This document shows, piece after piece, positions 27,241 to 36,710 of a DNA stretch of 64,000 bases; positions within the stretch are counted from its first letter, which is position 1, and each line of letters begins with the position of its first letter. The notes beneath the pieces were generated by a model. The model was not told the DNA's origin. It worked only from the letters and a program-made list of their open reading frames with translations, and made no database searches. The DNA is from Tolypothrix bouteillei VB521301. GTDB taxonomy: Bacteria; Cyanobacteriota; Cyanobacteriia; Cyanobacteriales; Nostocaceae. The translations under genes and the position numbers were made by a program. Location of the stretch: contig NZ_JHEG04000001.1 of NCBI RefSeq assembly GCF_000760695.4, forward strand, positions 7,625,617 through 7,689,616, written 5' to 3'.

Positions 27241-28912
27241 GTTGCAACTTATACGAACCCCTTTTAGGGATTGAAACAAAAAGGAAAAGCCCAAGCCAAA
27301 AGGGTTTGGGAAGTTGCAACTTATACGAACCCCTTTTAGGGATTGAAACCCTCTGGATTGGACGGCTATTCAAGGGGAGATTGGGTTGCAACTTATACGA
27401 ACCCCTTTTAGGGATTGAAACATAATGAAGCTACACCCAAGTACAACAAAATGGAAGTATGTTGCAACTTATACGAACCCCTTTTAGGGATTGAAACTGG
27501 CGAATACAAGTACGAAATAAAAACCCCCACGCGTTGCAACTTATACGAACCCCTTTTAGGGATTGAAACGGATAGTACAGCATTGCAATACAAATGTATA
27601 CGCTGGTTGCAACTTATACGAACCCCTTTTAGGGATTGAAACAACCAAATTGAAAACCTGGGGCGACCCAGGCTTACGTTGCAACTTATACGAACCCCTT
27701 TTAGGGATTGAAACCTTTCTCCCAATACCCCACATACTGAGCAAGTCTTAGAGTTGCAACTTATACGAACCCCTTTTAGGGATTGAAACAACGAAGCGTA
27801 TACATCAAAAACAGTTAGCTGGGTTGCAACTTATACGAACCCCTTTTAGGGATTGAAACCGGCTTCCTCTCTATACTTGGGTGAATGAGCTAGGTTGCAA
27901 CTTATACGAACCCCTTTTAGGGATTGAAACTACGGTACTTGCTGACGAAGGTCTACAAAAAATTGTTGCAACTTATACGAACCCCTTTTAGGGATTGAAA
28001 CAGTTTCAATCCTGGGAGGGGGTCAAAGAGCGAGATTGGTTGCAACTTATACGAACCCCTTTTAGGGATTGAAACTGTGGAAATCAATTACCGAACAATT
28101 GACTGATGAACGTTGCAACTTATACGAACCCCTTTTAGGGATTGAAACAGGACTTGGATCTGGTAGTTCACCAAGCAATCTCCGGGCGTTGCAACTTATA
28201 CGAACCCCTTTTAGGGATTGAAACCTAATGGATAAGTTCCACCAGAAAAAGTAGTGGGTTGCAACTTATACGAACCCCTTTTAGGGATTGAAACTGGGCT
28301 TTCCATTTTTACACAGAGAGACGTAATGGTTGCAACTTATACGAACCCCTTTTAGGGATTGAAACCGGACGCTTCACCATAAGATTCAAAGTAAGGGGTT
28401 GCAACTTATACGAACCCCTTTTAGGGATTGAAACTTAGTCGTATGTGCAATATAAAATATGTGACTAGTTGCAACTTATACGAACCCCTTTTAGGGATTG
28501 AAACCTACAACAAGATTTGGCATACCCGACTGGGTTTCCACGTTGCAACTTATACGAACCCCTTTTAGGGATTGAAACCTAGTAGGTCTACCTACAGGCG
28601 GTGCTGTACGCGTTGCAACTTATACGAACCCCTTTTAGGGATTGAAACAAAAATCACAGGAGAAGAAAATGACGACTGTCGCTGGTTGCAACTTATACGA
28701 ACCCCTTTTAGGGATTGAAACGGATTTGGGTTGTTTGGATCTAATTCTGGAGGTTGCAACTTATACGAACCCCTTTTAGGGATTGAAACTGGCTTGACTT
28801 GCACTCCTTCAAGCGATCGCTCCCATGTTGCAACTTATACGAACCCCTTTTAGGGATTGAAACTGAATGGAATCCCCGTATTTTATGTAAAGACGAACAT
28901 TGCAACTTATAC
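27241..28912 (+). CRISPR. CRISPR array, 23 full repeats plus one truncated repeat
   Basis: The 37-bp repeat begins GTTGCAACTTATACGAACCC and ends TTTTAGGGATTGAAAC. Twenty-three copies read identically, starting at 27241, 27313, 27385, 27461 and so on to 28827. Spacers are 31-39 bp (22 between full repeats and one before the remnant). The last remnant (28900-28912) keeps only TTGCAACTTATAC. The ATTGAAAC end is the expected 8-nt crRNA handle, so transcription is on the plus strand. This repeat class in cyanobacteria goes with type I-D or III systems. No cas gene lies in the window, so processing enzymes must act from elsewhere. No spacer duplicates were noticed. Confidence 0.98.
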
Positions 28913-28916
28913 TCAA

Positions 28917-29600
28917 TCATCTTAAGTCGGTACAAGCTTGGGATAGTGTTACATAATCCACTCGTTCTAAATCATCACGTTTGAGCCAGCTAGCAACAGT
29001 ATATTTTTTTTCACCTTTAAATCTATTTAGCAAATAAAAATCAATAACTAAAACATCTTGCTCTTGCAAAAATTCGTTAGTAAAGGCATCTGGATCTTGG
29101 ATTTGATCGGCTTTTAGTTTACGAAGATGGGAGCGAAATTTACAGAAACCATTTTCCGATCTGTACTCATCTTCATCTCTATTGTTGGAAGATTCTATTC
29201 TATTATTAGGAAATTGTATTATTAAATCATAATCTCCTTGCTCAGCATAAAGCCTTTCTATCGATTGACCATTATTATATAAATGATATCCACTATAACA
29301 GCCAACATCACTAGCGATAAAATAGATAGATTTTGTGTGTAACCATAGAGACATTGATTTGGCAGTCTCTTCAGTCAGGGAAATTATATTATTTGGTAAT
29401 AATATGAATGGACTAATGATAGTCCAAGAATGTTTCCGAAGCTGCAACATTAAAAAACTAGGTAGCTCTACAATTTCAATTTCTCGCTCGTATACATCAT
29501 GTTCCCAATTAATTACCTGTTTCATCTGACAAATAGCTTGACCAACTTGCTCAATTGTTGCTTTAACAAGAACACAAAACCCATTAAAATCATAGGTCAT
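28917..29600 (-). CDS. hypothetical protein abutting the CRISPR array
   Basis: 227 residues from ATG 29600 (MTYDFNGFCVLVKATIEQVG), chosen because AAGAGGAATT precedes it; an upstream in-frame ATG at 29696 would add 32 residues. Mixed alpha/beta composition, no signal peptide. Segments IVELPSFLMLQLRKHSWTII and VLVIDFYLLNRFKGEKKYTV look like strands and a hydrophobic core. I do not recognise the family. Its stop lies 4 bp from the truncated last repeat, so the array end may have been lost when this gene arrived. It is convergent with array transcription. No cas motif seen. Confidence 0.65.
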   Translation of the reverse strand: MTYDFNGFCVLVKATIEQVGQAICQMKQVINWEHDVYEREIEIVELPSFLMLQLRKHSWTIISPFILLPNNIISLTEETAKSMSLWLHTKSIYFIASDVGCYSGYHLYNNGQSIERLYAEQGDYDLIIQFPNNRIESSNNRDEDEYRSENGFCKFRSHLRKLKADQIQDPDAFTNEFLQEQDVLVIDFYLLNRFKGEKKYTVASWLKRDDLERVDYVTLSQACTDLR

Positions 29601-29718
29601 AATTCCTCTTCTGTTCTCTAAGGAAACATTTGATATATTACTGCTGGTTAAACTTTGCAAGTTCTCAAAATCATCACCACACACTTGCCATGGCATAATA
29701 GTTTAACTTAGATTTTTA

Positions 29719-29904
29719 GGATGCATTTATTATAATTATTTTGAATCTGAATAACAATAAAAAACACGTTTTCGATTGAAATTACCTCTATACAAGCTAA
29801 GTCTACCTAAGTGGACTTAATAAGAATTTCGCGTAGGCAAACTTTGTTTGTATAGCCTCAAAATTCTATTCTGAAGGCAATTGACGATCTTAGGGATGCT
29901 TCCA
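29719..29904. mobile_element. diverged copy 2 of the 161-bp MITE-like element
   Basis: Shares with 19731-19891 the core AAAACACGTTT-CGATTGAAAT, CTATACAAGCTAAGTCTACC, the GCGTAGGC...TTTGTTTGTATAGCCTC hairpin arm and ATTCTATTCTGAAGGCAATTG. The ends are weaker (GGATGCATTT / GGATGCTTCC) and no target duplication is clear, so it is an older copy. The rest of 29697-30237 is AT-rich with no gene. Confidence 0.65.
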
Positions 29905-30237
29905 GAATAATTTGTATATCTCTTTTTTTATCCGAAATATAATTATTTATTATGCTAATATGAGTAAGTCTGTGAACATACTAATTACTAGTGTGTAATG
30001 GTGGCAAATATACTAAATAATATAATAAATTCAATAAATTAGTAATAGCAAATACACGGTTATTAAATAAATTAATAAGTAGAATTTACACTTAATTTAA
30101 GAGTTAAACATAACATTTCTGATAGTGTTTCAAATAAAATCAAGAGAGAGTGATATTATTAATAATGAATCTGTAACAATTCTAGTATAGCTATACATGG
30201 GTTTAGAGAGTTATTTGAGAAGGCACGAGGAAAATCC

Positions 30238-31020
30238 ATGACACAAACACTTTCTCTAGTTATCTCAAAAAGAGGAGCTATAACTCAGTTGATTTATACC
30301 TATCTTACACAAGCTTTTTATGCTATTAATTTAATAAGATACCGCCTTCAATATCCTAAGGTGAAATTTGGTATTGGAATTAAGATACGAGGTAAATTTT
30401 CTATTGTTGGTAAGGGCAAAGTAGAAATAGGAGAGAATTGTGCTTTTATTAGTAGCGATAAAAATTTACCAAATAAAATTGTGACTCAAGATTCTGGTGC
30501 TAAAATATCTATCGGAAATAACTGCACCTTCTATGGAACAACTCTATCGGTAGAAGGTAATGGACAAATAGAAATAGGTAATAACTGCTATTTTGTTATT
30601 CACAGTTTGATCCCAAATAGTATTGAGGTTCAAGAGGCAGGAGCAAAGATAACTATTCGCGATCGCTGTTCTTTTAACGGAGCAAAAGTGATTGCTAAAA
30701 ATTGTGTGGAGTTAAAAAAGCAATGTTTTGTAAGCGATAGCTTAATTGTTGATACTGACTACCATAGTGTTGAGATTAACCGTTGGGACCCCAATACACA
30801 AGTAAAAACTAAACCTATATGTGTAGGTGAAAATGTTTGGCTTGGTAGTCGAAGTGTTATCCTCAAAGGAGTCTCTATTGGTAACAATTCGGTAATTGGA
30901 TTGGGGACAATTGTCAGACAGTCAGTTCCAGAAAATGTGGTGGTTATCGGAAATCCGCAAATAATTATCAAAAAGCTCGACACAAATATACTTCCCTACA
31001 AGTTCCCAGAAGATTTGTAA
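30238..31020 (+). CDS. left-handed beta-helix acyltransferase (hexapeptide repeat)
   Basis: 260 residues. From about residue 50 the I-G-x4 hexapeptide pattern runs through the protein (VEIGENCAFI, ISIGNNCTFYG, IEIGNNCYFV, then PICVGENVWLGSRSVILKGVSIGNNSVIGLGTIVRQSVPENVVVIGNPQ). The late block VWLGSRSVIL...GLGTIV and IGNPQ are typical of the WcaF/CysE-type transferases that modify sugars with acetyl groups. TDYHSVEI carries the likely catalytic His. A polysaccharide or lipid modification is inferred; the donor and acceptor cannot be read. A ribosome site AAGGCACGAGG precedes the start. Confidence 0.85.
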   Translation: MTQTLSLVISKRGAITQLIYTYLTQAFYAINLIRYRLQYPKVKFGIGIKIRGKFSIVGKGKVEIGENCAFISSDKNLPNKIVTQDSGAKISIGNNCTFYGTTLSVEGNGQIEIGNNCYFVIHSLIPNSIEVQEAGAKITIRDRCSFNGAKVIAKNCVELKKQCFVSDSLIVDTDYHSVEINRWDPNTQVKTKPICVGENVWLGSRSVILKGVSIGNNSVIGLGTIVRQSVPENVVVIGNPQIIIKKLDTNILPYKFPEDL

Positions 31021-31079
31021 CCATTCCTCGACTATCGCGGTACCAGGCTGTACTATCTTCATCTTCAGAAAATTAGCTA

Positions 31080-32291
31080 ATGTGTGAAGATACAGCAATT
31101 CATAGGATGACTGACATGGAATCTTCTGAATCAAATGATATAGACCTAGACATTGTGATTCCCAGCCGTATACTTTTTCCTACTATGGTCTATTCTATCC
31201 CACAAAATCAGCTTGAAGTTAATGCTCCTATTAAATTGAATGTTCGGGTTGTCCAAAAAAATTCAAATTCCCTCACTCTCAACCGCTTTCAACCCTTTAT
31301 TCCCGAGCTATTAACACCAGATGGACAAATTCTACCAGGAGATTTGATTCGCGAAGAGGTTGTGATTAACGATCGGCAAAACAGACTGTTCGGATTCAAT
31401 CAGAGGAAAGAATTTAAATGGTGGAGAATCAGACATAACGCAGCCACACTTTTTTCTTTGAAAGCAAAACTTTTTTGGCAAAATAGCTCCCTAAAATTAA
31501 AAATTACAACTCTTCCTGATGACAACCAAAGTTCTGTTAGCCCTAAGTACTTTTGGTATTTTGATGTACTTGAAGCAAAAACCTATCAGCTGAGATTTAT
31601 CTTGAATATTGATGGTGAAACAACATTGTCTGGTGAATCAGATATTGGACAACAAAGTACTGCACCTCATCCCCCTTCAGAAATGTTGGCAACCCCTTGG
31701 CTGAATCTTCGTTTAGTCCAACCCTTATCTACTGACAATTGTGCAGTTGAAGTGGATGGAGTCTTGTTCAAAATAGAGATGCCAGAGTCGGTGTTGAATA
31801 TCCCTCCTAGATGGTGGAATATCCCTTTTCTGGGAACGAGAAATAAAACAGATGTCAAGCTAGGTATTCGCATTACTAATAATACATCAACGGCTCTTCG
31901 CTTCTACCAAGCAGGTTCTATTGAGGTAACTCTCATAAGTGATGACGGTCAAGAAATAAATTCTACTAGTGAGCCTATAAGACTTATACATAAAAAATTC
32001 AATTATTACTTACTTCAACCTGGAGAAAATGCGTTAATTAATTTAGATGGAATGCTTTTCTGGGATTCTGGTCAGCTTCAACTTGCTATTCCTAATAAAA
32101 GTCGTAACTACTTTGATGGCAAAGGAGCTTTTGACTATTTTCTCGATCTTAAACCTGGTAAATCGTATCAAATTCAACTGAGATACCGCGTTTCTGAAAG
32201 AGCAAAACTTGTAGAAGAAGAACTGTTAGAAAAGATCTGGACTGGGTGGATAGCTCTGCCCTTTATAGAATTTCGTCTGAGTAACTACTAG
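31080..32291 (+). CDS. hypothetical beta-rich protein
   Basis: 403 residues; in-frame Met codons at 31107 and 31116 are alternative starts and none has a strong ribosome site. The content is mainly beta: repeated blocks such as VYSIPQNQLEVNAPIKLNVR, KLGIRITNNTSTALRFYQAG and YLLQPGENALINLDGMLFW. Two halves look alike, each with an Ig-like sandwich. No signal peptide, membrane segment or catalytic motif. I do not recognise the family. It may be co-transcribed with the acyltransferase 60 bp upstream. Confidence 0.7.
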   Translation: MCEDTAIHRMTDMESSESNDIDLDIVIPSRILFPTMVYSIPQNQLEVNAPIKLNVRVVQKNSNSLTLNRFQPFIPELLTPDGQILPGDLIREEVVINDRQNRLFGFNQRKEFKWWRIRHNAATLFSLKAKLFWQNSSLKLKITTLPDDNQSSVSPKYFWYFDVLEAKTYQLRFILNIDGETTLSGESDIGQQSTAPHPPSEMLATPWLNLRLVQPLSTDNCAVEVDGVLFKIEMPESVLNIPPRWWNIPFLGTRNKTDVKLGIRITNNTSTALRFYQAGSIEVTLISDDGQEINSTSEPIRLIHKKFNYYLLQPGENALINLDGMLFWDSGQLQLAIPNKSRNYFDGKGAFDYFLDLKPGKSYQIQLRYRVSERAKLVEEELLEKIWTGWIALPFIEFRLSNY

Positions 32292-32391
32292 AGGAAAAAT
32301 GAAGCGCAATCATTATATTCATTGATTTCTCTTCTGATTTCACGCTTAGGATAATGTCTTTTAGAACTCTCATATATTGGAGCTACAAAAA

Positions 32392-32748
32392 ATGCGCTTT
32401 GTGCAAAATTCGATAGCTGGGGCTATACTGTTTTTAACTATGACTGTAATGGGTCAAGCAAGTGTTGCAGTTACTCGTATCCCCAGCTAACCTGGTGCTA
32501 CGGAAAACTGGAGACCATCTCAAGGCTATAACGCAGGAGATGGTTTTTTTGGCACCGTAGAAGTAGACACAAGACTATGGAGCAACCCTCTCCCAGTAGG
32601 TGGCTCAAAATTATTTAACATTACACTTGCTTTGTCACCACGTAAAGAAAAATCAAGCCTGCTATCGTTGTTTTTGCTGTGGGTCAGTACCCAGTTTCTT
32701 CTCAACCCGTTGCAACTTCACATTCTTGTAGGTAGTTTACAGAATTAA
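32392..32748 (+). pseudogene. secreted protein with an in-frame TAA
   Basis: ATG 32392 with the ribosome site GGAGCTAC encodes a clear signal peptide (MRFVQNSIAGAILFLTMTVM, then GQASVAV) but meets TAA at 32488 after 32 codons. The same frame continues for 85 codons (PGATENWRPSQGYNAGDGFFGTVE...) to TAA at 32746. Intact reading on both sides of one stop indicates a recent nonsense change, though only short protein evidence is available. The first 32 codons alone could be made as a peptide. No domain recognised. Confidence 0.5.
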
Positions 32749-32756
32749 CGATCGCC

Positions 32757-33554
32757 ATGCCTCAGTTTCAAACGAATGGACTTGAACTGTTCTACCAGAT
32801 TCAAGGTACGGGGGAGCCTTTGCTCCTCATTTCCGGCTTTTTGTGCGACCATACCTACTGGTCACTGCTCATGCCATCCCTCACCAAACAATATCAAGTT
32901 ATTCGATTGGATAATCGAGGTATGGGACGCAGTTCTACTTCTCAGTGCGCCTATAGCATAAAACACATGGCAACTGATGCTGCTGCGTTAATTGAACATC
33001 TTGGGCTCGACAAAGTACACGTAGCAGGTCATTCTATGGGCGGTCAAATTGCCCAAGAACTAGCTTTGGCACAACCAGAAAAGGTGTGTAGTTTGTTACT
33101 CCTCTCATCTTTAGCAAAAGGTGACGATCGCTTTAATGCCATTATCGAGACATGGGGAGATCTGGCTCGAATTTTAGATTTAGAACTTTATGAAAAAGTC
33201 ATTTTGCCTTGGATATTTACAAATACGTTCTACTCTACCCCAGGAGCAATAGAAACAATTATTCAAATGGTACTCAATTATCCTTTTCCGCCCGTACCCC
33301 AAGAATTGTATTATCAAAGCCGAGCTATTACAAGCAGCGACATTCGCTTTCGCCTCAGTCATATTCATTGTCCTACTCTAGTTCTAGTCAGTAGACAGGA
33401 TGTTCTAACTCCGGTAAAGTTTTCCGAGGAACTCTTGCAAGGCATTCCCAATGCCGAACTCGTTGTTCTTGATTCTGGAGGTCATGGTTTTATCATTGAG
33501 TCTCCAGAAACTGTAGCTCAATCCATGTGCAATTTTCTTGCAAAGGTATCTTAA
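32757..33554 (+). CDS. alpha/beta hydrolase
   Basis: 265 residues, complete alpha/beta-hydrolase fold. Nucleophile elbow VAGHSMGGQ (Ser near residue 94), oxyanion-hole block LLISGFLCDHTYW near 24-36, acid in SRQDVLTPVKF near 210 and His in DSGGHGFIIES near 240. The start MPQFQTNGLELFYQIQGTGE is typical of the esterase/3-oxoadipate enol-lactonase-like group. Substrate unknown. The next gene begins 28 bp downstream. Confidence 0.92.
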   Translation: MPQFQTNGLELFYQIQGTGEPLLLISGFLCDHTYWSLLMPSLTKQYQVIRLDNRGMGRSSTSQCAYSIKHMATDAAALIEHLGLDKVHVAGHSMGGQIAQELALAQPEKVCSLLLLSSLAKGDDRFNAIIETWGDLARILDLELYEKVILPWIFTNTFYSTPGAIETIIQMVLNYPFPPVPQELYYQSRAITSSDIRFRLSHIHCPTLVLVSRQDVLTPVKFSEELLQGIPNAELVVLDSGGHGFIIESPETVAQSMCNFLAKVS

Positions 33555-33582
33555 TCCGCCTTTCTGTCTGAAGGAAGCTCAA

Positions 33583-34305
33583 ATGAATTTTTTTATTGTG
33601 TACGCTCACCCCGAACCTAAAAGTTTTAATGGTGCATTAACTAGCCATGCGAAAAAAGCCTTAGAAGACGCAGGACATAAGGCTATCGTTTCCGATTTAT
33701 ACGCTATGCAATTCAATCCAGTGTCCGATCGCCGTAATTTTACTTCTAAAACAAACCCTGACTATTACAAACAGCAAGCAGAAGAATTGCACGCAACAGA
33801 AGTGGATGGCTTTGCAGCGGACATCAAAGCAGAAATGGAAAAACTCGATTGGTGCGACGTGCTTATCTTTCAGTTTCCTTTATGGTGGTTTGGACTCCCT
33901 GCTATTTTAAAAGGTTGGGTTGATAAAGTTTTTGCATTGGGTAAAATTTATGGCAATGGCAAGTGGTATGACAATGGTGCGTTTAAAGGTAAAAAAGCCA
34001 TGCTATCTCTTACAACTGGTGGTCCTTTAACGATGTACACCGAAATTGGTATTAATGGCGATATTCACACCATTCTTTATCCCATCAACCATGGAATTCT
34101 TCGCTTTGTAGGTTTTGATGTTTTACCACCTTTCATTGTTTGGGGTGCAAGTCGTCTCAGTGATGAACGCCGCCAAGTTTATTTGGAACAGTATCAAAAT
34201 CGGTTGTTGACCATAGATCGAGTTCCTCCTATTGTCTATCCTTCTCTTGATGATTTTGATGAGAATTTTCAACTAAAAATGTCAGAAGTTAGTATTGATG
34301 AATAG
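33583..34305 (+). CDS. NAD(P)H dehydrogenase (quinone), flavodoxin-like fold
   Basis: 240 residues from ATG 33583, preceded by GAAGGAAG; an ATG at 33538 overlaps the upstream gene and is less likely. Family motifs: FFIVYAHPEPKSFNGALT at the N-terminus, then WCDVLIFQFPLWWFGLPAILKGWVDKVFA and LTTGGPLTMY. This is the MdaB/NQO1-type two-electron quinone reductase with FAD or FMN. Probably an operon with the hydrolase. The end runs into the heptad repeat at 34303. Confidence 0.93.
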   Translation: MNFFIVYAHPEPKSFNGALTSHAKKALEDAGHKAIVSDLYAMQFNPVSDRRNFTSKTNPDYYKQQAEELHATEVDGFAADIKAEMEKLDWCDVLIFQFPLWWFGLPAILKGWVDKVFALGKIYGNGKWYDNGAFKGKKAMLSLTTGGPLTMYTEIGINGDIHTILYPINHGILRFVGFDVLPPFIVWGASRLSDERRQVYLEQYQNRLLTIDRVPPIVYPSLDDFDENFQLKMSEVSIDE

Positions 34306-34354
34306 CTAATGGCTAATGGCTAATGGCTAATGGCTAATGGCTGATGCCTGATGG
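34303..34354. repeat. tandem heptad repeat GGCTAAT
   Basis: Five to six copies of GGCTAAT with degenerate ends (CTGATGCCTGATGG). It starts at the stop codon of the quinone reductase. Related heptads are at 44903 and 51401. Short tandem repeats of this type are usual in filamentous cyanobacteria. Confidence 0.85.
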
Positions 34355-34408
34355 TGGGGCTATCCTTATAAGGGGGTTTCTTAATTTAGGGAACTAAAAT
34401 CTAAAAAT

Positions 34409-35026
34409 ATGAGCGGTAAATTTTTTGTTTTTGAAGGTGTGGAGGGTTGTGGTAAAACCAGCCAGATACAGCGCATTCAAGAGTGGCTGCAAAGCCTCAA
34501 CATTTCTCCAATTGTGACTCGCGAACCGGGAGGAACGGAGTTAGGTTTGCACTTGCGTCAATTATTATTAGAAGCAGGATCTACTTCAATTACAGATAGG
34601 ACGGAGTTACTTTTGTATGCAGCCGATCGCTCTCAACATATTGACCAAATTATTAAACCAGCCCTAGCAGAAGGAAAAGTGGTTTTGTGCGATCGCTACA
34701 CTGACTCTACTATTGCTTATCAAGGTTGGGGACGTGGAATCAGTCTTGAAATGATAGAACAACTCAACCTTTTAGCAACTGGTGGACTGCAAAGTGATTT
34801 GACAATCTTACTTGATATTGACCCAGAAATTTCTTTCAGTCGAATCCTTGCCAAACGAAAATTAGACCGTATGGAACAAGCAGATTTAGCTTTTCACCAT
34901 CGCGTTCGTCAGGGTTTCTTGTCACTAGCTGAAAAATTTCCAGACAGAATTGTTACGCTTGATGCCAATCAAGATATTGATAAAGTGACTGCGGATATTC
35001 AACGGTTACTGATAAGTCACACTTAA
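34409..35026 (+). CDS. tmk: thymidylate kinase
   Basis: 205 residues. P-loop FEGVEGCGKTSQ near residues 7-18, TREPGGTELG near 36-45, the DR(Y/F) motif in LCDRYTDSTIAYQGWGRG near 92-109 and a lid region LAKRKLDRMEQADLAFH. It phosphorylates dTMP to dTDP. In many bacteria it lies near holB, as here with mscS and a cNMP-binding gene between. Confidence 0.97.
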   Translation: MSGKFFVFEGVEGCGKTSQIQRIQEWLQSLNISPIVTREPGGTELGLHLRQLLLEAGSTSITDRTELLLYAADRSQHIDQIIKPALAEGKVVLCDRYTDSTIAYQGWGRGISLEMIEQLNLLATGGLQSDLTILLDIDPEISFSRILAKRKLDRMEQADLAFHHRVRQGFLSLAEKFPDRIVTLDANQDIDKVTADIQRLLISHT

Positions 35027-35321
35027 GATTGAGTTTGGTAGTTGGGGAATGGGGAATTGTTCACCCATTCTCTATATCGTTAGTCTTCAGTCACCTCATA
35101 CACAAATCTTTTTGATTGACAAGTTATTTGCTATACATAAAATAAAAATAAAAAATTTCTTTATAAACTCTGTAGAACCATCCTAAATTCTCTTGTCTTG
35201 GCGATCTTAGCTTCTTGTCCCTAATAATTTTTACAACTTAAATTGGACTGTTATATATTATTCATAGAATATTTTCGATGCCTTGTTGTATCTTCGATCT
35301 TTAACACCGAGAATAACTAAT

Positions 35322-36179
35322 ATGGATCTAAATCAAATTAGCAGGGTTGCACTTCAACTATTAACTGAATTTGGACTCAAGCTGTTGGGTGCGATCGCGC
35401 TGTGGTTTGTTGGTCAGAAGTTAATCGATTTTGCACTCAAGCTGTTAAAGCGCGGTTTTAGAAGCCAGCACGTCGATCCGACAATTGTTAGCTATCTTGT
35501 CAATATTATTTCCGTAACGCTAAGAATTGTTCTAGTCGTTGCGCTTCTTGGTTTCTTTGGAATTGAGACAACTTCATTTGCAGCATTGTTAGCAGCCGCA
35601 GGTATTGCCATTGGTGCGGCTTGGGGTGGATTATTAGCAAACTTTGCAGCAGGTGCATTCTTAATTATCTTTAGACCTTTTAAAGTTGGTGACTTTATCT
35701 GCGCTGGAGGTGTTACGGGTACTGTGACAGAGATTGGATTGTTCACAACCTCAATCAACACTCCCGACAACGTACAAACAATTGTCGCCAACAATAAAAT
35801 CTTCTCCGATAATATACAAAACTTTTCTGCGAATCCCTACCGTCGTGTTGACTTAGTTGCTCAACTCCATCACACTGTCAACCATAACGAAGCTATCGAG
35901 TTATTAAAGGGAAGAGTGAGCCAAATTCCCAACGTTCTTAGCAATCCAGCACCAGATGTAGAGATTTTAGAGTTCAATTTAGCCGGTCCCGTTCTAGCAG
36001 TGCGCCCCTACTGCAATAACGAGCATTACTGGCAAGTGTATTTTCAAACAAACAAAGTCATTCATGAAGCTTTTGGAGAGGCTGGTTACCCAATTCCCGA
36101 GCATCACTACACGGTAAGTCAGCTGTCTAACAATGGTGCTGATAACGCTTACATTCAACCACCAGTTGCTTATCAGTAA
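35322..36179 (+). CDS. MscS-family mechanosensitive channel
   Basis: 285 residues from ATG 35322; an upstream TTG at 35283 adds 13 residues without support. Three membrane segments near residues 15-35, 55-78 and 82-110. The pore helix is glycine/alanine-rich (AALLAAAGIAIGAAWGGLLANFAAG), followed by FRPFKVGDFICAGGVTGTV and the cytoplasmic vestibule. It releases solutes on hypo-osmotic shock. Paralogues are common in cyanobacteria. Confidence 0.93.
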   Translation: MDLNQISRVALQLLTEFGLKLLGAIALWFVGQKLIDFALKLLKRGFRSQHVDPTIVSYLVNIISVTLRIVLVVALLGFFGIETTSFAALLAAAGIAIGAAWGGLLANFAAGAFLIIFRPFKVGDFICAGGVTGTVTEIGLFTTSINTPDNVQTIVANNKIFSDNIQNFSANPYRRVDLVAQLHHTVNHNEAIELLKGRVSQIPNVLSNPAPDVEILEFNLAGPVLAVRPYCNNEHYWQVYFQTNKVIHEAFGEAGYPIPEHHYTVSQLSNNGADNAYIQPPVAYQ

Positions 36180-36265
36180 ACTACAACGCCAAATATTTCA
36201 CTGTTTTCTCTGGACTCACAATTAACGTGAAGTCCAGAGTTTTTATATTGCTAGCACAAATTAGT

Positions 36266-36643
36266 TTAACTACCAACAGGATGCTTGAAACGTCGCAAGC
36301 GTTCTGAGTAGCTTCTCATAACTTGCAATGCAAAAATAGGGGTTTCTTGAACGGCAAATAGAAAACTGGATCGATTGATAAATGCAAGCTCGCAGTCGGT
36401 TTTGGCAATAGCAGTGGAAGCTCTTGTATGTTCTGGAGTCACTAAGGCTCCTTCTCCAAAAACATCTCCTTCTTGTATGGTCTCAACCGATTTGCCATCA
36501 ACATATAACTCTACCTCTCCGCTTACAATACCATACATATATTCCCCATACTCGCCTTCAGTAAAAATAACTTGACCTGCTGAGTAGGTCTTAAGTTCTG
36601 ATTGTTTTTGAAAAATTCTAACGGTTTCTACTGGTTGAACCAT
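36266..36643 (-). CDS. cyclic-nucleotide-binding domain protein
   Basis: 125 residues, a single cNMP-binding beta-barrel without an output domain. GEYGEYMYGIVSGEVELYVDG, then EGDVFGEGALVTPEHTRASTAIA matches the phosphate-binding cassette (GEGAL...RAST), including the Arg for the phosphate. It probably binds cAMP or cGMP, or has a structural role. Divergent from holB, 67 bp apart. Confidence 0.9.
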   Translation of the reverse strand: MVQPVETVRIFQKQSELKTYSAGQVIFTEGEYGEYMYGIVSGEVELYVDGKSVETIQEGDVFGEGALVTPEHTRASTAIAKTDCELAFINRSSFLFAVQETPIFALQVMRSYSERLRRFKHPVGS

Positions 36644-36710
36644 AATTAATAAACCCTGTTTATTGTTTGTTCAGCCTAACAACTTACCCAGTTACTTATT
36701 ATCACAAATC

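Noticed and set aside
27408-28935. Several short frames rich in repeated peptides
   Set aside because: They are translations of CRISPR repeats and spacers.
25472-30237. cas genes near the CRISPR array
   Set aside because: All nearby proteins were read; none shows HD, Cas10, Cas1, Cas2 or RAMP motifs.
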